Positions 1 through 12,017 of a DNA stretch of 64,000 nucleotides are shown here, in pieces (within the stretch, counting starts at the first letter, position 1; every line of letters starts with the position of its first letter). The notes under the pieces were generated by a model, which worked only from the letters and a program-made list of their open reading frames with translations, had not been told where the DNA came from and searched no databases. Position numbers and translations under genes: made by a program. Origin of the DNA: Phellopilus nigrolimitatus (Eukaryota > Basidiomycota > Agaricomycetes > Hymenochaetales > Hymenochaetaceae); contig JAJOHG010000009.1 in assembly GCA_021029095.1 (NCBI GenBank), positions 620,001-684,000 on the forward strand, given 5' to 3'.

Positions 1-1087
1 CCAGAAACTGACATGGATCTTTGTCGATGAGCTTGGATTGACACGTTGTGACGTGGACCAAGCGGTCTTTTTCCGTCACGATGGGCGTGACGTGACCATT
101 GTCGTCGTGCATGTCGACGACTGCACGATCGCCGCTACCACCAGCTCTCTCGTGTCTGCTCTCAAGTCCGGACTGGCTCGCTACGTCGAGGTGACTGATC
201 TGGGCCCACTGCACTGGCTACTGGGGATCGAGGTCCAACGAAACCGCGATGCAAGGACTCTCTCACTGTCACAAACAGCGTACATAAACTCCATCCTCGG
301 CCGTTTCAACTTTGAAGAACTCAAGCCGGTCTCCTCGCCGATGGACCCGAATTTGCACCTCCACAGCACGCAGGGCCCGAAGACCGCACAGGACCACGCC
401 CAGATGCGCGGGGTACCGTATCGCGAGGCGCTCGGATCCCTGATGTACGCGGCGATGGCGACACGGCCGGACATCGCGTTCGCCGTGACGCTGCTGTCGC
501 GTTTCTCAAACGACCCCGGACCCGCGCATTGGGAGGCCGTAAAGCGGGTGTTCCGCTACCTGAAGGGTTCGCGCAAGCTCCGACTCACGTACGGAGGAAC
601 CAGAGACGCGGCGGATGGTGGAATGAAGGGTTACGCGGACGCGGATGGGAGCATGCAGGAGGACCGCCGCGCGATCTCAGGTAACGCCTTTTTAATTGAC
701 GGCGGAGCCGTTTCTTGGTATTCTAAACGACAGGAGATTGTTTCGCTCTCGACGACCGAGAGCGAATACGTCGCGGCGACGCACGCCGCGAAGGAGGCGA
801 TCTGGCTTCGCCAGCTCATCATGCAAATTTTCAAGCCGATCGACGGACCGACTGTCCTTTTCTCTGACAACCAGTCCGCCATCGCACTCACTAAAGACCA
901 TCAGTACCATGCGCGCACGAAGCATATCGACATTCGGTATCACTTCCTGCGCTGGGTCTGCGAAAACGGGTCGATCAAGCTCACGTACTGCCCGACCGCC
1001 GACATGGTTGCCGACGCGCTCACGAAGCCACTCCCTTCGTTCAAGGTGAAGCATTTCGCGGCCGCGCTCGGGCTCCTCTCGGCTTGA
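1..1087 (+). CDS. Ty1/copia pol, C-terminal RT and RNase H part (copia-1), 5' end outside window
   Basis: This is the end of a copia polyprotein that enters from the left edge; the frame is open from about position 38 with no ATG implied. The catalytic RT motif reads VVVHVDDCTIA, so the usual YVDD is HVDD. The RT C-terminus follows (PYREALGSLMYAAMATRPDI, then a VKRVFRYLKG motif), then an RNase H domain with YADADGS, LSTTESEYVA, LFSDNQSAIAL and an ARTKHIDIRYHFLR end typical of copia. The TGA at 1085-1087 is followed at once by a purine tract (GAGGGGGAG) and the LTR, so the 3' end is complete. No stop or frameshift is visible in the part present. Membership in Ty1/copia is secure from the domain order and C-terminal motifs; activity cannot be judged. 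Confidence 0.95.
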   Translation, partial: QKLTWIFVDELGLTRCDVDQAVFFRHDGRDVTIVVVHVDDCTIAATTSSLVSALKSGLARYVEVTDLGPLHWLLGIEVQRNRDARTLSLSQTAYINSILGRFNFEELKPVSSPMDPNLHLHSTQGPKTAQDHAQMRGVPYREALGSLMYAAMATRPDIAFAVTLLSRFSNDPGPAHWEAVKRVFRYLKGSRKLRLTYGGTRDAADGGMKGYADADGSMQEDRRAISGNAFLIDGGAVSWYSKRQEIVSLSTTESEYVAATHAAKEAIWLRQLIMQIFKPIDGPTVLFSDNQSAIALTKDHQYHARTKHIDIRYHFLRWVCENGSIKLTYCPTADMVADALTKPLPSFKVKHFAAALGLLSA

Positions 1088-1094
1088 GGGGGAG

Positions 1095-1655
1095 TGTTGG
1101 AATCCAAGCCGGCGGAGCCCCGCGCCGAGCTCGCACCGGTTGCGTGCTCGGGCGGCGAGGTCACGAGCGCATCGTCTCGGCTCAGCGAGCCCGAGGCTCA
1201 CTGGACCGCGATTGGCTGGCCCGCGATCTCGGTTCACCCGCGCGCCACTCGCACACCACCCCCGCTCGCTGTCCGAATCCCCTCGTTTTACAGTGCCGAG
1301 ATAGATAGTTATTTACTCATCATTTATGTGTCTTTATCTCCTTTTATCGTTCCCCCTTTCTTTCGTAGCGTAAAAGCGGCTCTCCGCAGCCCCGAAAACC
1401 CGTAGTATAAAAAGCCTGTTTATTCTTTCGGCCACCTCAGACGTTCGCATACCGCGCAAACGACTGAGGTGAGCTTTCTAACATTATAACGAACTATTAT
1501 ACTTTTTGCTTATTACTTCATTAAACTAGTTTACTTTGTACTAGGTTAGTTTCTGATATGATTAGACGTTCGCATACCGCGCAAACGACTGAGTTTACTT
1601 TGTACTAGGTGTACTATTGTAAGGCCGTTGCGCGGACTTGTCTCACCAAGCTACA
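1095..1655 (+). repeat. 3' LTR of copia-1 (561 bp)
   Basis: It starts TGTTGGAATCC directly after the polypurine tract and ends CCAAGCTACA. I set the end by comparison with the related solo LTR at 3445-3732, which ends CCAAGCAACA. A TATA box (1406-1413) lies 33 nt before the A at 1439, which follows CCACCTC and is a good candidate for the transcription start. The R region has a duplicated segment with an intron-like insert (separate entry). The target duplication cannot be checked because the left end is outside the window. An alternative end at 1483 (TCTAACA) was considered and rejected. Confidence 0.8.
1439..1610 (+). promoter_or_regulatory. R-region repeat flanking an intron-like segment in the copia-1 LTR
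   Basis: E1 (30 nt, 1439-1468, AGACGTTCGC...CGACTGAG) is followed by a 61-nt segment 1469-1529 that starts GTGAG and ends AAACTAG. Next comes E2 (17 nt, 1530-1546), a 17-nt gap, and then E1 and E2 again with nothing between them (1564-1610). The second copy equals the first with the GT...AG segment removed. The related solo LTR has a single E1-E2 without the insert (3651-3695). Splicing is inferred, not shown. Confidence 0.7.
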
Positions 1656-2073
1656 AAGCGTGCCAATGAACAGTAAAACCGTGGGAAATGGAAAGGAAAC
1701 GTGTTGTTGCGGATTGTTTACGCGGCTTTCTTACAGTATACACATCATACACATTATGGGCCTTTTCGACCTAGCAACCGCATAAGAAATGGGAGACCCT
1801 CCACCTTAAGGTGCCCGATATAGGTTGCCATCTGTGCTTGATGCCTAATAGTCGATGTCTATGTTTACTCGACTACTCGTCCTTCGAGCTGATACAACTC
1901 AGTCACTTGCTGGAGTAGTGACCACACATCATGTAATTGTGAGTTTGCGTAACATTCGCTGTTCCTAATCTTCCGACTTCTTCTCTTCGATTGCTTTTTA
2001 CTGACTCATTCGTAATATGGATCTCCAGATGTAAACCCTTCGCTTTCTGTTGCTTTACGAAGTATGCGTTGAA
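1656..2073. other. Gene-free stretch between copia-1 and SDR copy 1
   Basis: I see no coding signal. From about 1933 the sequence matches 5271-5404 at moderate identity. This is the 3' flank of the SDR gene and marks one edge of the tandem duplication. Confidence 0.6.
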
Positions 2074-3073
2074 CTACACGAGTAGCACACCGCCGTCCAC
2101 TTCAATCCTTTTCCCGGTGATGTACGCACACCTATTGCCCATATCTTAGCGTCTAAATAAAAAATTCAGCATGAGTTATAGAGCTTACTTCATCAAGAAT
2201 GTATAGGCTTCAGCTATCTCGTCGGGGCCAGCGACGTGCTTCACGAGAAGCGATTTCGCAGCCGCCTCGATCATTTGATCTTTGGCGTTGGGCGCAACAG
2301 GGTCCCAAAACTTCACCGGGTTAAAGGAAATATAAGCAAGTCAAGTGGCATTGGTAAGAAAATCTATTCATGACATAAGCTTACCTCCGTATCAACCAGC
2401 CCGGGACTGACGACGTTCACGCGGATCGGAGCTAGATCTACAGCCAGCCCCCGAGTGAGACCGTCTACCGCACCAACGATGCCGGCTATCAAGGGCCATC
2501 CATTCCGAGGCTTAATGAGCGACTGACCTGGAGACCAACGCCAATTACATAGTATTTTATCGCAAACGGTATGGATTTCGCCAACTCACCAATCGTCAAT
2601 GTGATAGATCCTCCTTCGCTGATCTTTACTGTCTGCGCAGCCACGGCTGCGCCCCAGAACCGGACGTCAAATATGTCTGTTTACTTATGGGGTCAGCAAG
2701 TAGGTCGGTTTAAACGATATCCAAAAAAGAAAAACGGACCTTTACGCTCCTCTAAATCCACGTCTGAGAACCCTAATTGCAGCGAATCTCCGCTGCTCCA
2801 AACCAAATGGTCGATTTCGCCAACTTTCGCAAAGAAGGCCTTCACGGAAGCCGAGTCCCTCGCATCGATGACATCGCCCGAGATCTTTCCCTTGACGGCT
2901 TTGCCTGAAAGCTCAGCATGGAGTCTGGAAACTGCAGCTTCCACCTTCGCCTGAGAGGACGAGCCAATGATAACGTGGTCGGCAAGCGAGAGCAAGGAGG
3001 CCTTTGCGACGGCGTAACCGATGCCAGACGACCCACCAACGATTGCGATTCTCTTGCCCTCGAGTGTTGCCAT
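2074..3073 (-). CDS. Short-chain dehydrogenase/reductase-like protein, copy 1 (5 exons)
   Basis: Exons on the minus strand: 2740-3073, 2590-2676, 2385-2527, 2189-2310 and 2074-2131. All junctions are GT-AG and together give 744 nt, 247 aa. The N-terminus (MATLEGKRIAIVGGSSGIG) has the glycine-rich Rossmann motif that binds NAD(P). The fold continues with a [21 protein letters not shown] block and a C-terminal AYITGKRIEVDGG, both typical of classical SDRs. The catalytic YxxxK is missing: where it should be, before GAVDGLTR, the sequence reads LIAGIV. It therefore belongs to a divergent SDR type, and a normal Tyr/Lys proton relay is unlikely. The substrate is unknown. A paralogue with the same exon lengths lies at 5405-6391. 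A TATATA stretch near 3165 lies about 90 bp upstream. Confidence 0.88.
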
Positions 3074-3444
3074 TGTGCTTTACTACAGTATGTGGACGTC
3101 GAGTGGTTGGTCTTGGTTAAAATACAGTTGTTTAATGACCTGTCTTCTGAGCTTGCGTCCGTCTTATATATCCTTCCTGGCGTGCATAGGGATCATTACT
3201 AAAGTAGCTGCTCACTCAGCACTTGCTGAGCAATACACATTGAACCTTGCATCAAAAGATGGGATATCTGGGGAGTACAACGAAAGAGCCACTCTGTACT
3301 CAATGTGAAATGGCGCCGGACAGTCAGAACATAGTAATCATGTTTAGCGGAAAGGCGAGAATGTCAGGGCGATCATGCACAACATGTATATGAACGTTTG
3401 TAAGCGACAGAGTAACCTCATCGCATTAATCAGCCCGGCGCTGC
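3074..3444. other. Upstream region of SDR copy 1, part of the tandem duplication
   Basis: It holds the presumed promoter of SDR copy 1 (minus strand), including an AT-rich TATATA near 3165. It is nearly the same as 6392-6790 but shorter and diverging towards 3430. I see no other gene in it. Confidence 0.6.
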
Positions 3445-3732
3445 TGTTGGAGTACAAGACGGCGGAGCCCGGTGCCGAGTACGCATCGGTTGCGTGCTCG
3501 AGCAGGAGGACACAAGGCTCACTGTGCTCAGTTTCCTTTTCCCAATAAAATAGCTACTCACATATCATTAGTTTGTCTTTTTAAAAGAGGCCCTCCGAAA
3601 GCACCAAAACCAAGTAGTATAAGAACCCTCCTTATTCTTCTGCCCACCTCAGATGTTCGCACACCGCGCAAATGACCGAGCTTACATTGTACTAGTGTAC
3701 TGCGTCGTTGCGTGGATCTGTACCAAGCAACA
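3445..3732 (+). repeat. Degenerate solo LTR related to copia-1
   Basis: It starts TGTTGGAGTACAAGACGGCG and ends CCAAGCAACA, matching both ends of the copia-1 LTR but lacking about 150 bp of U3. A TATA-like TATAAG at 3618 again lies 33 nt before the AG that follows CCCACCTC (3651). E1 (3651-3680) is joined straight to E2 (3681-3695), with one copy only and no intron-like insert. The flanks GCTGC and CTATC are not a target duplication, so the insertion is old or rearranged. Confidence 0.75.
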
Positions 3733-3789
3733 CTATCAATCAAGCTTCATCCTTGAGTTGCGGACACCTTATTTATAGCATTAAAATAC

Positions 3790-4170
3790 ACATTGATCTT
3801 ACAAATGAGTTTGAAGCCCACCAGAACCGCAGGGAAAGGCCCCCAGACTCGGCAGGATAGCACACCTTGCACTTTTTTTCGGATTTTATACTTGTCTTGA
3901 TAGTTCTGTTCTCTGAAAAATAATGATCGCTTCCATTTGAACTTGATTATTTTCCCGCTTGGTTTTATGCAGGTGGGTCAGAAAAGTCCTTGCCCCCCCC
4001 CTTCAAAAAAAAAAGAAGGAAGTGAAGGTGGTTCCTGCCTGCATAGTGCTTTACTGAATGCTTAACTTGAGCGAGAATTGAGACAGAACGAATACATAGT
4101 CCACATTTTAGATCACAAGCTTATGGAAGGGTGAGGGAAAATGTGGCTCTAGAGTGGTTGAGCTCGGCCC
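3790..4170. repeat. Diverged duplicate of the SMC3 upstream region
   Basis: Blocks here match 34845-35090, for example CCCACCAGAACCGCAGGGAA, GATAGCACACCTTGC and GATCACAAGCTT. This copy has about 100 extra bases in the middle, including a C-run and an A-run near 3990-4015. The shared part probably includes the 3' end of the Nup84-like gene that once lay beside SMC3, since the minus-strand reading TLEPHF.SPF.KLVI is kept in both. Confidence 0.65.
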
Positions 4171-4790
4171 GTTACGATTCCTGACGTAAGGAAGGTCGGT
4201 CGTCCTTTCGACTTGCACATTTTCGATTGCAGTGTACCCAAGTGCGACCGTTGCGGCTGCGAACATCTGCTCCGTAGTTGTCCTCGGCACGGACAACCCC
4301 CGTGAAAGAAAGAAAGAAAGAAAGGATGAATGCTAGACGAACGCACCTTGTATCCTGCCAATCAGTTCTCGCGTAAACTGATTCGCCGAGCTGCGTCTCC
4401 GCAAGGCGGTCAAACAGGTTCCAGACAGCGAAAAATTGCAGATAGTGCACGTACATGTACTCCGCGCCATGCGTGCGTACGAACCCGTCCGCATTCGGCA
4501 TCAGTTTGAGCTACGCCGGGAGCAGCGTCAGGAGCACCTTCGCCACTTGTACTTTCCCGCTGCCTGATCAAAAAAGCGATTATTGTTTGCATAAGTGCTT
4601 TTTCCAATACTTGATTTTTTATTTTTTATTTTATTTTTATTTTTAGCGCACCGAGGAAGTACCGGGAAATGATATTGGCCTGCTCGAACGCGTCCGTGTA
4701 TGTCTGCTCCATGAACATCATCCACTCGATCAAGCAGATGAGGAATTACTCCATGGCCGACAAAGGCGCCAGGTGTTCCCACAGAGAAAG
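4108..4790 (-). pseudogene. Remnant of a Nup84/Nup107-like nucleoporin
   Basis: On the minus strand, pieces of a helical protein can be read in several frames. They are FMEQTYTDAFEQANIISRYF (about 4660-4750), then KVQVAKVLLTLLPA followed by a stop, then AEYMYVHYLQFFAVWNLFDR (about 4390-4460), and a tail ending HFPSPFHKLVI near 4108. This order resembles the C-terminal part of Nup84/Nup107, the Y-complex scaffold nucleoporin. An in-frame stop, a poly-T/A expansion at 4610-4645 and a GAAA microsatellite (4305-4325, perhaps in an old intron) show decay. No full-length gene is in the window. The family call rests on my memory of the motif and is moderate. Confidence 0.5.
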
Positions 4791-5270
4791 AGAAGAGTGA
4801 GGCAGGCAATTGCCTATAAAAAGACGTTGAGGCTGACGGTCGCCGTAGCTTAAGGTCTAGACTCCAGACTACAGCCTATTACCGATTGCAAATGCTTCCA
4901 AAGGAACAAGGCTGGCAGATGGTCCGATTTCTTCTCTTTTGCGGCTGACTTAAAGTTGAGTCGCTCGAGTCGCCGAGCGCTTTTGACTTCGCCGGTTTCG
5001 ACGAGCCCAGCTTCCACGATGTCTCCGATCGTGTTGGGATATGAGCAGTTCAGAAGCAAGCAAGCCAACAAGAAAAAGAGCGTCCATAACTTTGCATATC
5101 CAGCCTTGAACCAACTAGCGGCGCCCAGGAAGCAAAGTTGATGTGGTGAGGCTCGCGGGAAAAACATAATAAGAGGAGGCCAGCACATCTCCATAGGACG
5201 ATACTGCAACAGCTAATGCAAGCGGAGGAAAAAGTAAAAACAAGACTAACAACAAGGAAGCGTTGTGTCC

Positions 5271-6790
<1,520 letters not shown>

Positions 6791-7246
6791 CTCGTCGCCT
6801 TAGTCAGCTCCCGTGCTGCCTCAAGACTGTCTGAATACAGTCGACTATCTAATAATGAATACGGTCCGTTCCAAGTTTTTGTATTCATTAACGGATCATA
6901 TTCAGTAGTAGACGTCACAGATTCGTGACTACTCGTGACATTATATTAGAATCTTGTCACGTTAATTACATAAGTAATTTATATTTGGCGAAGAAATAAA
7001 AGTCACGACAAAATACCATATCGAAATATACGACATAAGGTAGGGTATATACCAAATTTATTGTGTCTGAATTTTATGACATGAAGAACAAGTCAATTTG
7101 GAACTTGCATTGATTTTTGTCTCATAATGAAGGTTCGGGAAGGCAGATTAGTATGAAATATTGAATAAGAGATCTTGCCGTTGCGACTTGCATGCTGTTT
7201 TGAATACAGTCAAACCTCTCGTTAAGCATAACTCTCGGTGGACACC

Positions 7247-7556
7247 TGATGAAATGCTGTGAAGAAGACCGGCTCAGTCTAGACGGTACAAGACTCTTTA
7301 TTTAGATAACTACCTGTGAAGAAGACCGGCTATTTACAGGTAGTTAGAAACGAAGGGAAATCTAATCGAGATACAACGGAGCGCTCACCTCAGTCTAGAC
7401 GGTACAAGACTGAGGTGCGCATATAGACAGTAAAATTTACTTGTAGTCAGCCTCTCGGGCATTTGCGGAAAAGGAAACAAATAAACAAATAAAAGAAAAT
7501 CGTTGCCACCGACACGCGAGCTGCTTTGTCACGCATGCCATAATCTATGTTCAACA
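7247..7556 (-). repeat. 3' LTR of copia-2
   Basis: 310 bp. On the minus strand it is preceded by a purine tract (GAGGGGGAG) at 7557-7566. It contains the duplicated R-like segment described separately. Confidence 0.93.
7257..7411 (-). promoter_or_regulatory. R-region repeat flanking an intron in the copia-2 LTR
   Basis: Read on the minus strand: CCTC, then E1 (23 nt, 7411-7389, AGTCTTGTAC...AGACTGAG). A 59-nt segment 7388-7330 follows with donor GTGAGC, branch-like CTAAC (7347-7343) and acceptor AATAG. Next is E2 (16 nt, 7329-7314, CCGGTCTTCTTCACAG), then 18 nt containing AATAAA. E1 and E2 then recur fused (7295-7257). The second 39-nt copy equals the spliced first copy exactly. The other LTR has the same structure at 32341-32495. 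Confidence 0.8.
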
Positions 7557-7576
7557 CTCCCCCTCAGCTCGCGGTG

Positions 7577-10500
7577 TCAGTTCATTCCAAGTAGCGCGAT
7601 GCAGATCTGATGACCACTGGGCGGTAGGGGCTTTGTAAGCAGATCCGCAGGATTTTGATCACCGCGGATGTGAATAAGCTCGATTCGGTGCTTTTTGACT
7701 TCGTCACGGATGTGGTGGACCGGAATGTCAATATGTTTTGTTCGCGAGTGGAAGACAGGATTAGCGGCCATCTGAATAGCAGCTTGATTATCCACGAAAA
7801 TCTTGATAGGGCCGTCTCCGAATCCCCGTCCGATCTCTGCAAAAAAAATTACGCAACCATAGTCCTTCACGCGCGGCGTTAGACACGGCCAAATACTCTG
7901 CTTCTGCCGTTGACGTCGCCACCACATTTTGCTTCTTGGCCTTCCAGCTGATCGGACCCCCGTTGATTACGAAAACGTACCCGCCAATTGACTTCCTGTC
8001 TCCGAGGTCTCCGGCCCAGTCGGAGTCGCAATACCCGATCGGCCTAGTAGATTTTGCTCCCCCTCGATAGACGATGCCTAATTCCATAGTGCCTTTTAGA
8101 TACCGTAGTATGCGCTTCCCCGCGATCCAATGAATTTCTTTAGGCTTTTGTAGATATCGCGCTAGTATATTTACTGCTAGCACAATGTCAATTCGTAGTA
8201 CCGTAGCCAGGAACAGCAATTCGCCGATGAGGCTCGAGAACGGCCAGGGTGGAAAATCGAAACCCTCCGAATCATCACGATCGAACAGAGTTAGCGCGTT
8301 ACGTGCCATAGGTGTTTTCACTGTATTGGCGTTGTGAAGACCATATTTTTCTAGTGCGCGCTTGATTTTGATCGGTGCCGAAATCTTGACCCAGCCTTCT
8401 TTAGAATTCTTTTCGACAGTCAAGCCTAATTGAATTGCGCGCTGTGACGTGAATTTCTCCTTAAATTGGAAATCTGACCCAATATCTTTCTTGAATCTAG
8501 CGGCTTCGGACCCCACAGACGCCGAACTACATGCCGCCGTGCAGTCGTCCACGTGCGTGGCCACAATAGACTCCCCCTCGGCGTCTGATCGCCGGTAGAC
8601 GCTAGGGGCGCATACTAACCTGTGGTAACCGTGGGCATCAAGACGACTTGACAGGTGATCGGCCCAGGCCCGTGCCCCCTGACGGAGGCCATACAACGCG
8701 CGATCGAGATGGCAAACAGGGTCCGAAATGTTAGTCGGGGCAAATTCGGTAAGGCCTGTGGGAAATTCGACTACGAGATTCTTCTCCTCTAGCGGGCTAT
8801 GCAAATAGGCCGAATTAATGTCAATCGTGACAAGATCTGAAGTACTGTCTGCGCTGAGTGCCATGACAATTTTAGCGGCAACATAATCGCCGGATGCAGC
8901 GAAAGTCTCGTCGAATTCTATACCAGGAACTTGAGAATCGCCACGTGCGACCCATCGTGCGCGATAATCCAAAGAACCATCTGCATTCTCTTTGATATTG
9001 TAGACCCACATTCCCTTAATCACGTGAACGTCGGAGGGACGGGGAATAATTGTCCACACATGCATGTCCACGAGCTTACTAAGCTCGTATTGCATTTCTT
9101 TCTTCCACGCATCGCGTTGCGGGGAAGTAAGGGCCTCGTGCGCCGAGCGGGGAATGCTTATACCAGCTACCACGCGCCACGCAACGGACGCGTTTGCACG
9201 TTCCTCGTCTCCGGGCGGACGGTCTAGGTGCGCAAGTGTTAATTGCTGCTCGTCACCGGCCGCGCGACGGTCAGTAGGACGAGTTGTCCGTCCGGATCGT
9301 CGAGGATTAACGTCGACATGATCGACATTCTGATCCGAGATGTTGATGTCGGGTTCAGGGAGTAGCGGCAAATTGTCAGAATCAGATTCGTCATCGGCAA
9401 TGTATTCTTCTGACGTATTCCTCCGACGGATGAAACGACCCTGTTCATCAAATACAACATCGCGAGAAAATGTGATTTCACGCGTGACTGGATTCAAAAT
9501 TTTCCAAGCGGCATCTTCGCGAACACCAACAAAGACGCCACGTTGAGATTTTGGATCGAGTTTCTTGCGGAGCTCAGGGACAAGTCGGACGTAAGCGACG
9601 CAACCGAAGATGCGGAGATGACCGACATCTGGTTTCCGTTTGTATAGGACTTCGTAAGGGGCTTTGCCTGGATCTAGAAATGCGGCATGGAGACGATTGT
9701 GACAATACGTGAAATATGCATAGGCTTCTGCCCAGTAAGCACGCGGAAGGCTAGCCGTTTGAAGCATAGAACGGACGGCATCAGCCCCTGTCCGATTCAT
9801 TCGTTCGGCGAGCCCGTTCTGCTCATGCCGGTGCGGCGCCGTGAGTCGATGTGCTATGCCGTGTTCAGAATTGTATGCATTCATGTCGGCATTTACGAAT
9901 TCCGTCCCATTGTCGGTGTGAAGCGCGCGAGCGGTTACGTCAAACTGAGTTTTCATGAAGGCGGTGACCTCTTTCCATTTCTCTAGGATAGTTTTGGCTG
10001 TCTTGTCCTTTAGTGCGAACTGAAAAAGGTAGCCACTAGCCGCATCGGTAAATTTCAAAGAGTAGATCGCGCCTCCGAAGGAGCGATCAAGCATATACTC
10101 AATGTCCGCGTGAATTACATCACCGGGATTTCGTCCTTGTTCAGGGCGAGTAGGCGCACTAACGGCGGGGAGCTTCCCAAGTATACACCCTTCACACGGA
10201 GAGTGATGGCCTTCCCGGTGAGCAATATCCAATCCGACAACCGCTCCGGTTTCCGCCATGGACAGGAGCTTATCCATTCCGGCATGGGCGAAGCGCTCGT
10301 GCCAGATCTGGAGTGATTGCCGCCTGTCCTTTCCCGAAGTCACCAGTCGAGCCGTTTCATGATTGACAGCCATCCGCAAATGGAATAGGTTTTGAATTTG
10401 ATCTCCGTAACCAAATGTCGTCCCATTTCGGTTAAGGTAGCACCATCCATTTGTGAAATTGACATTCACCCCCGAAGCAGTAAGCTTAGAGACGGACATG

Positions 10501-11887
10501 AGGCTAATCTCGATGTCTGGCGTGTGAAGAACTCCCGAAATGGCCACTTCGGTCACGACTCCTTTGTGAATGAACTTAGCAACGATCGTCCCTCGCCCGA
10601 TCGCTTGAAGGGAAGTACCCTTCTGCGCTGTGCTAATATCAAATGGCTCGATCACTTGATATTCGGTGAATTCAAAACGGTCCTTCGCCATATGTGACGA
10701 AGCTCCTGAGTCCATAAGCCATGCGTCGGTCCTGAGTCCGGCTAGCCCGGCATGGAGCGCGAAAGTCTTTTGGGGAATGGCGGCGGCCAAATTTGAGCTT
10801 TCCGATTGGGAATCTGGTTTCTCCGCGGTTTTCTCTGCGGAAGCCGTCGTATTTGCGGCCTCCTTTCCATTCCCTGCTCCGGTAGTCTCCTTCTTTGGTT
10901 TGGTGCAGACGGCTTGAACGTGGCCGCGTTCGTTGCAGTTCCAACAAACTATTCCGGTCCGAGCGCGACCCTGGGGCCTCCCCTGAGCATTAGTGCGCAT
11001 TGCCGTTTCTGACGACGAAGATTTGCGCTGTCCCTTTTCCATATCAAGTTTGACTTGGTGTACTTCCAAAATCTTGATCAGGGCTTCAGGGTCTGACATC
11101 GTATGCCCCAGCATTGAGAATGAATCCCAATCTCCAGAGAGAGATCCGAGGATAATCATCAACCATTCCTCATTAGAGAGAGAGCCGCCGGCATTGATAA
11201 GCGTGGCACGGCGCTTCCGGAGCTCTTGAACGTGGGCATCCATCCGTTCGGACGGCCCGATCCTTTTTGATCGTAGGTTTGCATTGGCCAACAATTTGGC
11301 CATGACATTTTTTGTTCCGAAACGCGCAAAGAGAGCGTCCCAGAGGTCTTTTGCGTTCTTGATCGGGTGTTCGGCAACAAGCGTCATGTCTATATTGAGA
11401 CCGATATGCGCAAGCGCCCGGCTATTTTTCGTCTTCCAAATTGGATGTGCGGTGCTAAAATCAGGATCGGAGGATTTGGGTTCTGGGATCGTGCCATCTA
11501 CGTAACCAAATAGACTTTTTGACTCGAGAATCATCTCGATTACGGCCTTCCACGGAAAGAAATTCTCTCCGTTCGCTTTGAGTTTGCTGTCGTCAGACAG
11601 GGTCTGAATAGTCGTTCCCTGATCGTTACTCGACATAGCGACTAAGGGTGTCTTAGGGATGATGGGGATAGGGGGCTTAGCTGGTTCTGGACCGTAACCT
11701 GGGGGAAAAGGGACACTCGTCTCTTCGAGATGACCCTGACCTTCTAATTTGCTCTCAGCGTCGCCTTCTTCTGCACTCTCGTACTCTGAATCAGGTACTG
11801 CAGTTTCGCGAGCTTTCTTCGGGACCGATCCCTCGATATACTCGATATAGCCCGGATCGTCTTCGACCCGTAAACCTAGGGTCGCGC
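7577..11887 (-). pseudogene. Copia-2 gag-pol polyprotein, one frameshift in RNase H, 5' start displaced
   Basis: Domains in order: gag/UBN2-like N-terminus, zinc knuckle CWNCNERGHVQAVC, protease WLMDSGASSHM, pre-integrase HHCC region, integrase core (HADIEYM, HTDNGTEF and EQNGLAERMN hold the D, D and E), RT (NSAYLHSPL, ALYGLRQGARAW, THVDDCTAA) and RNase H. Like copia-1, the RT has HVDD instead of YVDD. After NAAREGLWLRNFF the frame shifts at an 8-T run (minus strand, about 7838-7846). One T fewer restores AEIGRGFGDGPIKIFVDNQ and the normal end at 7577. It could be a mutation or a sequencing error. The native start lies on the far side of gypsy-B, in the short 5' part at 32235-32330. Confidence 0.9.
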
Positions 11888-12017
11888 TGTCATGCGCCAA
11901 ATCAATTTGGACATATTCTGGCTAGTTCACAGAAGCCTCAGAACAAAGTTATCGCTTCCCGAATTCAGCGACGGGCATCAAAATAAAGAAGCAAAAGACA
12001 AATAAAAGGATCAATTT

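Noticed and set aside
1095..1483. Shorter copia-1 LTR ending TCTAACA at 1483
   Set aside because: The related solo LTR shows homology continuing to 1655 and ending CAACA; TCTAACA falls inside the intron-like segment.
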